Translations under genes and position numbers: made by a program
In this document: positions 14,485 to 23,503 of the stretch, piece by piece
How positions within the stretch are numbered: position 1 is the first letter of the stretch
Layout of the letters: each line of letters starts with the position of its first letter
Notes under the pieces: model-generated
The model's database searches: none
The model's input: the letters and a program-made list of their open reading frames with translations, nothing else
What the model was told of the DNA's origin: nothing
Assembly (NCBI GenBank): GCA_945860955.1
Contig: CAMATH010000056.1
Coordinates: forward strand, 1 to 49,714
Reading direction: 5' to 3'
DNA length: 49,714 nt
Source of the DNA: Planctomicrobium piriforme
GTDB taxonomy: Bacteria; Planctomycetota; Planctomycetia; Planctomycetales; Planctomycetaceae

Positions 14485-15762
14485 TTACTCCAGCACCCGC
14501 AACCAGGCGGTGTGCAGATACTCGGACTCGGGAACATCTCCCAGAACCGGATGGTCGGCCGACGCTCCCGTTCGCTCGAGAATCTGAATCGATTTCCCCG
14601 CGCCGGCGTACTTCGCCGCCGATTGCAGCAGCCGGAGAAATTCCGCTTCGGGAAGCAATCCGGAACACGAACAGGTGACCAGAATTCCCCCCGGAGCGAC
14701 GACCTGCATCGCGAGCTTATTGAGGTCGAGATGCTTCTTCGTGCCGGCGTCGATCTCGGCGCGATTGCGGATCAGCTTGGGTGGATCGAGGACTACCACA
14801 TCGAATTTGGTGCCGTTCGAAATCATGTCGCGCAGGTATTGAAACGCGTCGACGTGAACGAACTTGATATTCGCCCGATTGAGTTTGGCGTTTTGCCGCG
14901 CGGTCTCCAGCGCCTGCTCATCCAGGTCGACTGCGGTCACCTCGGCGGCCTGCCCCAACCGGGCCGCCTGCAGAGCGAAACCGCCGGTGTAACAGCAGAC
15001 ATCCAGAACAGTTCGGCCGGGGGTCAGGTCGGCGAGTCGTTTGCGGTTGTCCCGCTGATCGCAGAAAAACCCAGTCTTGTGCCCCTCGGTGAAGTCGACC
15101 CGGAATTGCGTTTCGAACTCCGTGATGATTGTCGATTGGGGGCAATTCTCGGACTTGAGCGGCGGAGCGGTGAACCCCTCTTGTCCATGCGTCTTGGCGG
15201 GGGCCTGGATGACTGTATGTTTGGTTCCCAGTCGCGCTGCGATGAGTGCCAAAATCGCCTCCGCCCGCTGGTACATCGCCAGACTGAACGCTTCCGCCGA
15301 GAGAATGTCGCCGTACCGGTCGACCACCAGTCCCGGAAATCCGTCCGCCTCAGCGTGGATCACACGGTAGGCGGTCGCTTTGTCGTCCAGACGCAGAATG
15401 TCCCGCCGGAGAGCGATCGCGCGGTCGAGTCGGGCGACAACCAGCGATTCCTCGGGAGGCGTTGGTCCAAACGAGACCATGCGGACCGCGATCTCGGCCA
15501 TCGGATTGTAGAAGCCGAAACCGATGATCTCGTCCTGGGGCGACAGCACCTGTACAAAGTCGCCCGGCCCCGCGGATCGGTCGGCGGACGCGACCATCTT
15601 GCGGAACAGGTTGGGATGCCTGCGAACCGAGCGAAGTCGAACGATGGGGAGTTTCGCGGTTCCATCGGGAAAAATCGGTCGCTGCCTCAGCATCGACTGG
15701 GCGTACTGCGGCGCGGGCTTGACGGGATGAGACGGACCGGGGGGCACATTGGGACGAGACAT
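14485..15762 (-). CDS. RlmI-like class I SAM-dependent rRNA (cytosine-C5) methyltransferase
   Basis: The ATG at 15762 (MSRPNVPPGPSHP) is chosen over the frame opening at 15831; it gives 425 residues, about the usual RlmI length. The N-terminal part (LPIVRLRSVRRHPNLFRKMV; GDFVQVLSPQDEIIGFGFYN) is the PUA/EEHEE region. The Rossmann methyltransferase follows: motif I VLDVCCYTGGFALQAA, acidic VTAVDLDEQAL, motif IV FDVVVLDPPKLI, and TCSCSG with the candidate catalytic Cys. RlmI methylates a 23S rRNA cytosine; the exact site here is inferred from the family. It is divergent from the RlmM-like gene across about 130 bp. Confidence 0.9.
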   Translation of the reverse strand: MSRPNVPPGPSHPVKPAPQYAQSMLRQRPIFPDGTAKLPIVRLRSVRRHPNLFRKMVASADRSAGPGDFVQVLSPQDEIIGFGFYNPMAEIAVRMVSFGPTPPEESLVVARLDRAIALRRDILRLDDKATAYRVIHAEADGFPGLVVDRYGDILSAEAFSLAMYQRAEAILALIAARLGTKHTVIQAPAKTHGQEGFTAPPLKSENCPQSTIITEFETQFRVDFTEGHKTGFFCDQRDNRKRLADLTPGRTVLDVCCYTGGFALQAARLGQAAEVTAVDLDEQALETARQNAKLNRANIKFVHVDAFQYLRDMISNGTKFDVVVLDPPKLIRNRAEIDAGTKKHLDLNKLAMQVVAPGGILVTCSCSGLLPEAEFLRLLQSAAKYAGAGKSIQILERTGASADHPVLGDVPESEYLHTAWLRVLE

Positions 15763-15893
15763 GCGGGGATCGTACGCCCCCGCTGTGAGGAATGCAATTT
15801 TGAGCGTGTCGACGTACACTGTGAACCACACACCAGACCGCAGCGCCCCGGGCGATCCCCGGGGTCTTTCATTTTCCAGACCAGTCAGCCGTC

Positions 15894-16952
15894 ATGCCCA
15901 CCCCTGCCCGTTTCGTTTTCATGACCTGTCAGGTCGGGGCGGAGAACGCCCTGAAAGTTGAACTGGCACGCGACTGGCCCGGCTTGCGGTTCGCGTACTC
16001 CCGTCCCGGCTTCCTGACATTCAAACACTCCACGGGGGCCGAGTTTCCCGACGAATTTCATACGCACGCCGTCTTCGCCCGAACGTGCGGCGTGTCGCTT
16101 GGAAAAATCACCGAGGGGACACCCGAGGAGCGGGCGGCGAAGGTCTGGGAACTGATCGGCGACCGGCCGGTCGCCGACCTGCATGTCTATCCGCGTGATC
16201 AATCGGAACCGGGCTTTCGTGACTATGAACCGGGGTTGAATGCCGACTCGGAAGCAGCGGCCGCCGCGATTCGGTCGGCGGCCGCCTGTCCCCCCGCGAT
16301 CGCGCAACAGGTCGCCCCGCCCCCTCCGGACCCCAAGACCGGCCCGTTCGTCGCCGACGTGGTGCTGGTGGAGCCGGGTGAGTGGTGGGTTGGCTGCCAC
16401 AAAGCGCGGCGGCCAGTCTCGGCGTGGCCGGGTGGCTTTTTGCCGATGAAGCTGCCCGAATCGGCTGTCTCGCGCGTTTACCTCAAGATGCAGGAATCAC
16501 TGTTGTGGTCGGGCTTTAAGCTGCTTCCCGGGCAAACGGTGGCCGAGCTGGGGTGTTCGCCGGGGGGGGCATCGCAGGTGCTGTTGGAAGCGGGACTGAA
16601 CGTGATTGGCGTCGACCCGGCGGATATGGATCCGATGGTGACGGTGAATTCGCGTTTCAAACACATTCGGAAGCGGGCGAAGGAAGTCTCGCGACGGGAG
16701 TTTTTGCGGGTCGACTGGCTGACGTGCGATATCAATCTGCCGCCGACCTACACGCTGGATACCGTCGAAGCGATCGTCAAACACCCGGGAGTGCGGCTCA
16801 AAGGACTGATCCTGACGCTCAAACTGATCGAATGGAATCTCGCCGATTCGTTGCCCGAATACCTCGAGCGAGTCCGCCGACTGGGTTACAAGCAAGTGCG
16901 TGCCCGGCAACTGCACCACAACCGGCAAGAAGTGTGCGTCGTCGCGAAATGA
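15894..16952 (+). CDS. RlmM/FtsJ-like SAM-dependent 2'-O-ribose methyltransferase
   Basis: A 352-residue protein. Residues 1-180 are a THUMP-like RNA-binding region (FVFMTCQVGAENALKVELA; VVLVEPGEWWVGCHKA), followed by an RrmJ/FtsJ-type methyltransferase domain with motif I VAELGCSPGGASQVLLEAG, acidic GVDPADMDP, FLRVDWLTCDI and the LTLKLIEWN strand with the conserved Lys. This architecture is that of RlmM, which 2'-O-methylates a 23S rRNA cytidine. No clear Shine-Dalgarno is visible before the ATG at 15894. Confidence 0.85.
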   Translation: MPTPARFVFMTCQVGAENALKVELARDWPGLRFAYSRPGFLTFKHSTGAEFPDEFHTHAVFARTCGVSLGKITEGTPEERAAKVWELIGDRPVADLHVYPRDQSEPGFRDYEPGLNADSEAAAAAIRSAAACPPAIAQQVAPPPPDPKTGPFVADVVLVEPGEWWVGCHKARRPVSAWPGGFLPMKLPESAVSRVYLKMQESLLWSGFKLLPGQTVAELGCSPGGASQVLLEAGLNVIGVDPADMDPMVTVNSRFKHIRKRAKEVSRREFLRVDWLTCDINLPPTYTLDTVEAIVKHPGVRLKGLILTLKLIEWNLADSLPEYLERVRRLGYKQVRARQLHHNRQEVCVVAK

Positions 16953-17044
16953 TCGCGCGGCAGGTGTCTTGTTGAGCGCTGTGCAGGGCGTCGATTATCC
17001 CGGCGAGCCGGTCGGCGTCAGCCGCCGAGTGTTCGAGCTGATCA

Positions 17045-17458
17045 CTACGACGGCGGATTTCGCTTGGCCTCAATCCGCTTCGCCATTCGGGCGGCGATCA
17101 CGGCACGGCGCTTGTGAAACCCCCGCGCGATCAGTTCGTGTTCGTCACGGGCTTCGACCTGGAATGACAACAGCGAGCCATCGATTCGTACCAGTCGTGC
17201 TGTGCAAGTGACACGCTGTCCCAATGGCGTCGCAGCCAGATGTTCGACATCGACGTGAACCCCCACGGTGATTTCGCCCGGTTCCAGCGCGGGAAGGGCA
17301 GCATCGAGAGCTGCATGCTCCAAAAACCAGATCAACGAGGGAGTTGAAAGCACGGGAGGCAGGCCCGCGCTCGAGAAGTCGATCGCATGGTGCGGTTCCA
17401 CGAGGAAGACTCGCTGGGCGACGGTTCCGGTTCTGGGGGATTCGAGCATCTTGGACAA
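17045..17458 (-). CDS. FlK-like hot-dog-fold thioesterase
   Basis: A 137-residue single-domain protein. The hot-dog elements are visible: STPSLIWFLEHAALDAALP holds the Thr and Glu, and VHVDVEHLAATPLGQRV holds the His that correspond to the FlK catalytic residues. FlK hydrolyses fluoroacetyl-CoA in Streptomyces; most family members are general acyl-CoA thioesterases, so the substrate here is open. It is convergent with the RlmM-like gene and lies downstream of the cytochrome gene on the same strand, beyond a terminator. Confidence 0.8.
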   Translation of the reverse strand: MSKMLESPRTGTVAQRVFLVEPHHAIDFSSAGLPPVLSTPSLIWFLEHAALDAALPALEPGEITVGVHVDVEHLAATPLGQRVTCTARLVRIDGSLLSFQVEARDEHELIARGFHKRRAVIAARMAKRIEAKRNPPS

Positions 17459-17506
17459 ATTTCAAACAAGATTGTGTTTGAGTCGCGAAGGATCGCCGCG
17501 GTCCCT

Positions 17507-17549
17507 TGAAAAAACAAACCCCGCCGACATTCAGAAAACGTCGACGGGG
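17507..17549 (-). terminator. Rho-independent terminator after the cytochrome gene
   Basis: On the minus strand a 10-bp stem with one G-T-type mismatch (arms 17540-17549 and 17519-17528, CCCCG..GAC) and an 11-nt loop is followed by a T-rich tract (complement of AAAAAACAAA, 17509-17518). Confidence 0.8.
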
Positions 17550-17606
17550 TGAAGTCAGGATCCTGGAAACGCGGCAGTCGGGTGACACGCGTTCCAAACG
17601 ACAGGA

Positions 17607-18368
17607 CTATTCCTTGTCGCGGAACTTCTTGTGGCAGTCGTTGCACGCCTTATTGGCGGCGTCGAACGCCTTCTTCGCACCGGCGGCGTCCTTCGCCTTG
17701 AAGGCGGCGGCGGCGGCGGTCATTTCTTTCTGGAAGTCCTTCGACTGCGACTGCCACAGCGGCTTGTCGGCGTCGGCCTTCACTTCGTGGGTGTCTTCAT
17801 GGGTCACCAGCGCCAAAATTGCCAGGACGCTCGCGTCACGGGCGGTCGCCGCCAGTTCTTCGTCTTTTTCGGGGAGCTTCCGCACGTTGCGGCGCAGCTT
17901 GCCGTTGCGGGCGTTGACTTCCTTCATCAGCGCGCCCAACTTGGTCAGCTTGTTCCACTCGGCTTCGGGCTTGGCACCAGCGGCCGTTCCGCCAGCCGCC
18001 GACTTGACGGCGTCGAGGCCCTTCTTGGCGTCTTCGAAGCTCTTCGAATTCCAAATCGCGATCGCGCCGTCACGAACGTCGGCGGCTGACGCCTTCCATT
18101 CGGGCTTGTCTTCCGACTCGATCACCGCCTGAGCCAGAACGGCGAGAACACCCGCGTCACGCCCCAGGCTCGAAGCCTTCGCTTCCTGGTACTTTGACGC
18201 GTCGGCCAACGCTTCTTCCAACGCCTTGATCTTGGCGTTCGCTTCGATCACCAGGTCGGCACCGGCCGCCACTTCCTTAATCTTCACCGGGGCGCCGGCG
18301 AAGCTGGGAACGACGCACGCCACGGCGACCGCGACGGCACACAGACTCGACAAACGGGTCCGCAACAT
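17607..18368 (-). CDS. Secreted cytochrome c'-like protein with duplicated domain and one heme motif
   Basis: The ATG at 18368 has an AAGGAGAG Shine-Dalgarno and opens a signal peptide (MLRTRLSSLCAVAVAVACVV...SFAGA), so the longer frame to 18542 is rejected. The 253-residue precursor contains two helical repeats. Both have an RDA.VLA.LA segment and a K.W.....D block, but only the second ends with the heme motif CNDCHKKFR, as in class II cytochrome c'. The first copy ends without CxxCH. It should be a periplasmic mono-heme protein; a role in electron transfer or gas binding is inferred from the fold only. It is transcribed alone and ends at a good terminator. Confidence 0.85.
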   Translation of the reverse strand: MLRTRLSSLCAVAVAVACVVPSFAGAPVKIKEVAAGADLVIEANAKIKALEEALADASKYQEAKASSLGRDAGVLAVLAQAVIESEDKPEWKASAADVRDGAIAIWNSKSFEDAKKGLDAVKSAAGGTAAGAKPEAEWNKLTKLGALMKEVNARNGKLRRNVRKLPEKDEELAATARDASVLAILALVTHEDTHEVKADADKPLWQSQSKDFQKEMTAAAAAFKAKDAAGAKKAFDAANKACNDCHKKFRDKE

Positions 18369-18815
18369 CTGGAAACTCTCCTTCACAATGGGGTTGCACG
18401 GAAATTCAGAAACCACCCCCAACCGCCCCGGGAAAACGGTTCGACTGCCAACGCTTGTACGCGCCGTCGGAATGGACTCATCTGGCGGGAAGCGACAGAG
18501 TTCAGGAGCGGCCTTTGGTTCCCTCATGTCGAGACAAACCACTCACCGACTGATTTCCGCCGCCCGGGTGGGGTGGGGACGTTACAAATCGACGCGGATG
18601 TCCACTATTTTGAGTCGCACGCGGGAATCTTGTCAACCGTCAACGAAAACTGGCGCATCGAGCTTCTCGTCGAAAGGTCTGTGAGGCTGGATTCGGGCGT
18701 CGCGGACGAAACAATTGAGACCGGATGAAGAGGATGATAAGGGGTGGACAGGATGTCCTCGATTGCGTGTCGTCAGCAGAACTCCCTGTGATCGCGCGGA
18801 GAAAAGGGAACAAAA
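18369..18815. other. Intergenic region, divergent promoters expected
   Basis: About 450 bp between the divergent cytochrome and RepA-like genes. The only clear element is the cytochrome Shine-Dalgarno. A purine-rich tract near 18720-18760 (GGATGAAGAGGATGATAAGG) resembles the low-complexity repeats elsewhere in the window. No gene is supported. Confidence 0.5.
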
Positions 18816-20219
18816 GTGCATACTGGCATTGATGGCAGTAGTATTCTGGTGTATGATAAGATTCCGAGTGACATGTGTTCGATTCCGATCAAGGATTTTC
18901 TCGCGTGGTGCAACATGGCCAGTTCAAAAATTCCCAGAAAACGCCCGCTGAATGAGCTGGCTCGGTCGGAGTCGGAAGGCCCAGGAGCCGTTGCTTTGAC
19001 TCTGCCCGCAGAAACCGCCCCCCGGATGGTGACGTGGAAGATGGACAAACATTCCGTATTCGATCCGCCCTGGATTTGGAGCGACCGGATTCCCCGGGGA
19101 GGGTTGACTCTGCTCGTCCCCACTCCTGGTGGCGACGCCACGGATGTGATTTCCGACTTGGCCGCCCGCGTGACGGCGGGGGTGGCACTGCCCGGAGACG
19201 AGGAGTTCTGGGGGGGGCCGGGAGCGCAGCCGCCGCAGGGGGTGGTTGTGGTTTCGGCCGGGAGTGATCCCCGGTCTGGAATTGCCCGGCGGATCGCGCT
19301 GGCGGGGGGACGACTCGATCGGTTGCTGGTGATCACCGGAGTCGCTGAGCCATCGGAGAATGAAAACTCGCTCCCTGAGCGCAGTCTGTTATTGCCAACG
19401 GATCTCCCGTCACTGCGTCGGGAGATACTGGAGTGGAATCGATCTCGCCAGGGAACTGCCAGTGGGGAGCGGCTTGGAATGCTGGTGATCGATTCTCTGC
19501 CGTTTCAGGTTGCGAGATGGCGTGAACACGAGTTGCGGACGCTGTTCGACCAGCTCAATCGGCTGGCCCATGAACTCGATCTGTCGGTTGTGCTGGTGAC
19601 GCCCCTCGTGGCGGATCTGATTCGATTCGCCGCTGGGAAGATCACGCTGCCCAAGGCGCTGGGGAGTCTGGCCATGGTCGAGATGGCCCGCGCGATCTGG
19701 CAGATCTGCCCGGCGACCGATGGGATTGACCGTTTCCAGTTGCTGCCGCTGAAAGCGAGCAGTCGCGCAGCGCCGGCGGCTTATCAGATGCGCGACGAAA
19801 CGGTGGTTTGGGACGATTCCTCACCGAGCGAACTCGCGAGACAGGTGCGATTGGGGGACGCTCGCGTGGATTTCAATCCACGTTGTAATCCCTCACCGCC
19901 AGTTCGACAGCACAATGCGTCACCCGACACGACAACTTCTTCCAAACTGCCGCCGCCGAACGTAAGTCACGACGTTTCGAGAGACCCGATCCCGGCAGTC
20001 GGGACGAGTCGCCGGAATGGAAGCGTGCGTCGCGCCTCGAACGAAAGCGCCTGCTTCGCGAGGCTGCGACCTGGTCAGGAAACAACCAACCGGCCGCGGA
20101 TTCTTGATGTAGCCGTCTTTCTCCGAAAGACTGGCCCCGTTGTGTTTTCGCCGTCCCAAAAACGCACTGGGGACTGCCCAAGACTCACGACGAAGCACGC
20201 CGAGTTTTTCATGCTGTGA
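18816..20219 (+). CDS. RepA/AAA_25-like RecA-fold ATPase homologue with degenerate P-loop
   Basis: The frame opens at GTG 18816 with GGGAA upstream; ATG 18915 (MASSKIPRKR) is an equally plausible start. The region from WIWSDRIPRGGLTLLVPTPGG to DLAARVTAGVALPGDEEFW parallels RepA-type helicase-loader ATPases, and GMLVIDSLPFQVARW parallels Walker B. The P-loop is TPGGDATD where the family has GxxGxGKS/T, so the Lys and Ser/Thr are missing and ATP binding is doubtful. The last ~110 residues (after DDSSPSELARQVRLG) are low complexity and may be a non-conserved tail. The role is unknown; DNA-related function is inferred from the fold only. Confidence 0.6.
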   Translation: MHTGIDGSSILVYDKIPSDMCSIPIKDFLAWCNMASSKIPRKRPLNELARSESEGPGAVALTLPAETAPRMVTWKMDKHSVFDPPWIWSDRIPRGGLTLLVPTPGGDATDVISDLAARVTAGVALPGDEEFWGGPGAQPPQGVVVVSAGSDPRSGIARRIALAGGRLDRLLVITGVAEPSENENSLPERSLLLPTDLPSLRREILEWNRSRQGTASGERLGMLVIDSLPFQVARWREHELRTLFDQLNRLAHELDLSVVLVTPLVADLIRFAAGKITLPKALGSLAMVEMARAIWQICPATDGIDRFQLLPLKASSRAAPAAYQMRDETVVWDDSSPSELARQVRLGDARVDFNPRCNPSPPVRQHNASPDTTTSSKLPPPNVSHDVSRDPIPAVGTSRRNGSVRRASNESACFARLRPGQETTNRPRILDVAVFLRKTGPVVFSPSQKRTGDCPRLTTKHAEFFML

Positions 20220-20503
20220 ATTCATTCTCTTCATCCTGCCAAAATCACACGACTTGGGGCGTCGCGGAATGGCGAGAGGCGCGGCGAAGAGGCGAAGCCC
20301 CGACGAAGTCCAACTCATCTGGCGACGGAGGGATCTCCTGGGGGATTGCGCCAGCCCGCAGTGCGTCGAGGGACGAAAAACCCACAGTGGGCCGCGCATT
20401 TGGAAAATGCGGGCTACATTCTTCGAACGGCTTGCCTCCGTGCCACCTGTCGCGTGTCGCGACTGAACCCGGCAAAACGACGGATTGGATCTTGGTCAGG
20501 GAC
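20220..20503. other. Convergent intergenic region with a small hairpin
   Basis: A perfect 7-bp hairpin, CGCATTT-GGA-AAATGCG, lies at 20395-20411 between two convergent genes. It has no T-tract, so it is not a classical terminator; its GGCTACATTC flank looks like a dispersed repeat. No gene is supported here. Confidence 0.45.
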
Positions 20504-22885
20504 CTAAAGTTTCGGAAGTTTCGGAGGTGGAGGAGGGGGCGTTGGGCGTGCCGGTGGCGGGCGTTTCATAGGATCGTTCGCCAATTGCACCTGCTTTTTT
20601 CCCGGTGTCGCGGGAGCCGCCGGGGGAGCCGGTCGCTGCTCGGCAGGCTTGGGTGGCGGGTCGAAACGATGCAGCACTTCCACCCCCAGGGGCTGACTCA
20701 ACTCCCGCTGCGCCCAGACTGCCCAGGGGGTTCCCGGTGCCGTCTCGACAACCCGCTTCAACAGCCGTTCCGACTCGCGGGCCATTCGCCGAGACGCCGC
20801 CCCGCCAGCGAACTGCTCCGCCGATGGTCGGAAGATCCAGTGATTCGTTTTCTGTTCCACCTCACCGGAGCCGAGCTGTTTGAGCTGGGCACAGGTGATG
20901 TTGAATTCACTCACCCGCACTTTCATCGCCAGGAGACGCCCCAGAGACAGATCGTAGTTCACCTGCCAGCGCGGCTGCGTTTCCTTGGCGTATTCCCGTT
21001 CCACCGCCGGGGTGAAGCCCGCGAGCATTTCGTCAATCGCGTATGCCGACTCGGCGAGTGGTTTCTGCATTTCCGTCAGTCGGGCCAGGTAATTTCCTGG
21101 AGCGACCCGCATTTCCAGGGGCGGTGTCCCTTGCACCTTTCCCTTGCGACTCAATTCGGCCGCCCGCATCACTGCCGCCCGTAACGGATGGCGGCTGACA
21201 TCGCGGATGTACTCTTGCGGCGTGCTGAAATGGTAATCGGGAGCGAACGGCTTCACATCGGCGGGATTGAAAATCCCCGTGGGGGAAAACGCGGCGCTGG
21301 TGGTGAGAGTGGTCTGAAAATAGACGCCTCCCGTCTCCCGCACGAGTCGCGACAGTCCGTACGGACCCATCGACGATGAGAGGAACTCATGCTGCGGGCC
21401 GGCGAACCAGAACGGCATTTGGACCACTTCGAGCGCGTACGATTCTGGACCCAGATCCACCGGCAACTGATAGGTCTTGCCATCCTCCGGTGCGACATAC
21501 GGAACGAAGCCCTGGCGTCGGCCGAATATCGCCGACGGACCGACCACATACGCCTTCGCCCCCGTATGTCGACACAACAGGATCGAACGTTCGAGTTCCG
21601 CGAAATCGTCTCCCGTTTCGTCGGTCACCACCACCAGCATCACGCTGCGCGATTCGGTCGTCCGGAGCTTGCCCCAGCGTTTTAAGACCTGCTCGACCGC
21701 GGTAAAGACGTTCTCCACTCCGGTCGGGTCCGAGGGGACCGAGCGAACTGCCTGCCGGACGCGTTCGAACTCGCTGGTCGGTTCGTTCGTGAGAAACGTG
21801 GTCTGGTTGCCATAAGCCACGACGGCGGAGGTTAAACCCTGGTCGTGGCGGGGCAGGACCCGGCCATTTTCCTCCAGCGCCCCCAGCTCGCGGTAGACAC
21901 GGTCGAGTCGGTCGGCGATGCGTGTCCGCTGGCTCTTCAAGCTGTCGGAAGCGTCGAGAAGCCAGACCACCAGCACTTTCGATTCTTGCAGTTGGGTGGC
22001 GATTTCGTGTGTGATCCGGTCGAGCGCCGCCTCGACTTCCAGCAGCGAATCTCCGGTCGTTCCCTGGACTACGATCCGCTGGTCGATTTCCAGGCCCGCA
22101 GGGATATCAAACATGGGCCGAGGGGCGACCGTTTCGATGTCGATGGCGTCCAGGAAAGTGAGTGGTGCCATTTTCTGCTCCGCGATCGCGGACTTCTCGG
22201 CACCAACGCTTTGGGCGTTGATCGCCAGTCCCGACGAGGTTTCCCGATCAGCGGGGTCGGCCAGCTCGACGTCGGCGATCTCCAGCTCGGGAAGTTCGAG
22301 CGGCACTTCGGTTTCGAGCCGGGCTTCAACCCAATTTCGCAGTGGCTCGGACCACAAGTCATACGAAGCGGTCGCCAGCAGGGTGGCTGCCGCGAAGTGC
22401 AGGGCGATGGAAAAGATCGCCCCCATTCCCAGCAATTCGGCACGGCGACGCCGTCGCGGCGCATCGTCGGCCACCAGGTTTGCGACCGGAACGAAATCGA
22501 CGGCGGGTTCCGCGTTGTCAGTGACAGAACTCGCCGGCGGGGAATTCGCGCTCCATCCCGGGAGTGCGGCGCGACTGGCACGCGTAGGTTCTAATAGGAC
22601 CGAATCCGCGTTGGGGGTGGTTTCCGCAGTGGGACCCGGGGCGTCGTCTCCCTCGGGAAACGACTGGAATTCGAATGCAAAGTTGGTCGGCTCGTCGGGC
22701 GGACCGGGAATTGGGCTTTGAGACCACCCGGGAAGCGGGTTCCGTTGCCCGGTTGTGTTTCCAACGGGTGCCTGTGGTGCGTCAGGGGAACCGCGGAGCG
22801 TCTCCGCGACTTGAGACGAATCGCGCCCCCAGCCGGGCAACGGCCGGCGTGATGATGTGGTCTCGCGGTTCGTTGAAGAGGACAT
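20504..22885 (-). CDS. von Willebrand factor A domain membrane protein with three N-terminal LPGW motifs
   Basis: A 793-residue protein. Residues 1-140 are disordered and carry LPGW at 16-19, 51-54 and 108-111, each after a short polar or basic stretch. A basic cluster (RRRRR) and one TM helix follow at about 143-175. The vWA domain begins near residue 300 with a MIDAS-like DASDS (VVWLLDASDSLKS) and includes VMLVVVTDETGDD. The C-terminus is Pro-rich (PPPPPPKLPKL). The N-terminus should be cytoplasmic and the vWA domain outside. vWA domains mediate metal-dependent protein binding; the partner is unknown. Its neighbours give no hint. Confidence 0.8.
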   Translation of the reverse strand: MSSSTNRETTSSRRPLPGWGRDSSQVAETLRGSPDAPQAPVGNTTGQRNPLPGWSQSPIPGPPDEPTNFAFEFQSFPEGDDAPGPTAETTPNADSVLLEPTRASRAALPGWSANSPPASSVTDNAEPAVDFVPVANLVADDAPRRRRRAELLGMGAIFSIALHFAAATLLATASYDLWSEPLRNWVEARLETEVPLELPELEIADVELADPADRETSSGLAINAQSVGAEKSAIAEQKMAPLTFLDAIDIETVAPRPMFDIPAGLEIDQRIVVQGTTGDSLLEVEAALDRITHEIATQLQESKVLVVWLLDASDSLKSQRTRIADRLDRVYRELGALEENGRVLPRHDQGLTSAVVAYGNQTTFLTNEPTSEFERVRQAVRSVPSDPTGVENVFTAVEQVLKRWGKLRTTESRSVMLVVVTDETGDDFAELERSILLCRHTGAKAYVVGPSAIFGRRQGFVPYVAPEDGKTYQLPVDLGPESYALEVVQMPFWFAGPQHEFLSSSMGPYGLSRLVRETGGVYFQTTLTTSAAFSPTGIFNPADVKPFAPDYHFSTPQEYIRDVSRHPLRAAVMRAAELSRKGKVQGTPPLEMRVAPGNYLARLTEMQKPLAESAYAIDEMLAGFTPAVEREYAKETQPRWQVNYDLSLGRLLAMKVRVSEFNITCAQLKQLGSGEVEQKTNHWIFRPSAEQFAGGAASRRMARESERLLKRVVETAPGTPWAVWAQRELSQPLGVEVLHRFDPPPKPAEQRPAPPAAPATPGKKQVQLANDPMKRPPPARPTPPPPPPKLPKL

Positions 22886-23180
22886 GGACCGAGGGGGCCA
22901 ACGGAGAAACGGTCGATTGGATGCGTCGAATGAATTCTATACCGCGTGCGGGGTAAAATCGAACATTCCTTGAGCGACCTCTTGCCGGCTCGAACAACAG
23001 GTGCGGGCGATTTGTGGTTTGCCGAAGGGGGACACATTGCGGACAATTCACCACCGAACCGGAGCCCCGCCCGTCAGGAAGCGGTCGTCGGTAGGGACTG
23101 CCGGCCCTTGGCGCTGGCGGTTTTGTAGCGAAAACGTTCCGCAGCGTCGCTCCGGTTTTGGCAAACACGCGACCGGATCG
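22886..23180. other. Intergenic region upstream of the vWA gene
   Basis: About 300 bp between the small membrane protein gene's terminator and the vWA start. It must hold the vWA promoter, but I see no motif I can name. The frames that cross it look like chance coding. Confidence 0.4.
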
Positions 23181-23211
23181 CAAAAACCGACAGCCCCCTG
23201 TGCGGCTGTCG
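23181..23211 (-). terminator. Rho-independent terminator of the dapB operon
   Basis: On the minus strand an 8-bp perfect stem CGACAGCC/GGCTGTCG (23204-23211 and 23188-23195) with an 8-nt loop is followed by GTTTTTG. It begins 11 nt after the stop of the 87-residue membrane protein gene. Confidence 0.85.
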
Positions 23212-23221
23212 CGATGCTCGT

Positions 23222-23476
23222 TTAATGACGCTTTCGCAACAGGTATTTCACAAAATCCCACAACCCCGCGAACTTGAATTCCGGATCGACGTAGTGTTCA
23301 ATCACGTAAAACGTAAAGTAGTAGAATCGGCAGAAACACCAGACGCTGATGGCGAGCAACATTGCCACCTTGAGGGTCGGACGTTCGCACCAGACCAAAC
23401 CAGCGGCCACGATCCCCGCCAGCAGAAACAGCCACCCCTTCAAGTAAATCAATCGCGGATTCTTGAGGTCGCCCAT
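23222..23476 (-). CDS. Small membrane protein, function unknown
   Basis: ATG 23476 (MGDLKNPRLIYLKG) is preceded by GGTGGAAACA and gives 84 residues; a GTG at 23485 would add three. Two hydrophobic helices are visible (LFLLAGIVAAGLVW and VAMLLAISVWCFCRFYYFTFYV), with a basic C-terminus YLLRKRH. It follows the radical SAM gene by 27 bp and ends at a strong terminator, so it is the last gene of the dapB operon. I do not recognise the family. Confidence 0.75.
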   Translation of the reverse strand: MGDLKNPRLIYLKGWLFLLAGIVAAGLVWCERPTLKVAMLLAISVWCFCRFYYFTFYVIEHYVDPEFKFAGLWDFVKYLLRKRH

Positions 23477-23503
23477 TGTTTCCACCGGTTTTCTGAAACG
23501 GGA

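Noticed and set aside
13064-14587. 507-codon plus-strand frame opposite the GlmL gene
   Set aside because: It is antisense to a clearly conserved protein. High GC at third positions opens long shadow frames in this genome, and the translation has no recognisable motif.
18369-18542. N-terminal extension of the cytochrome c'-like gene to 18542
   Set aside because: The signal peptide and Shine-Dalgarno place the start at 18368.
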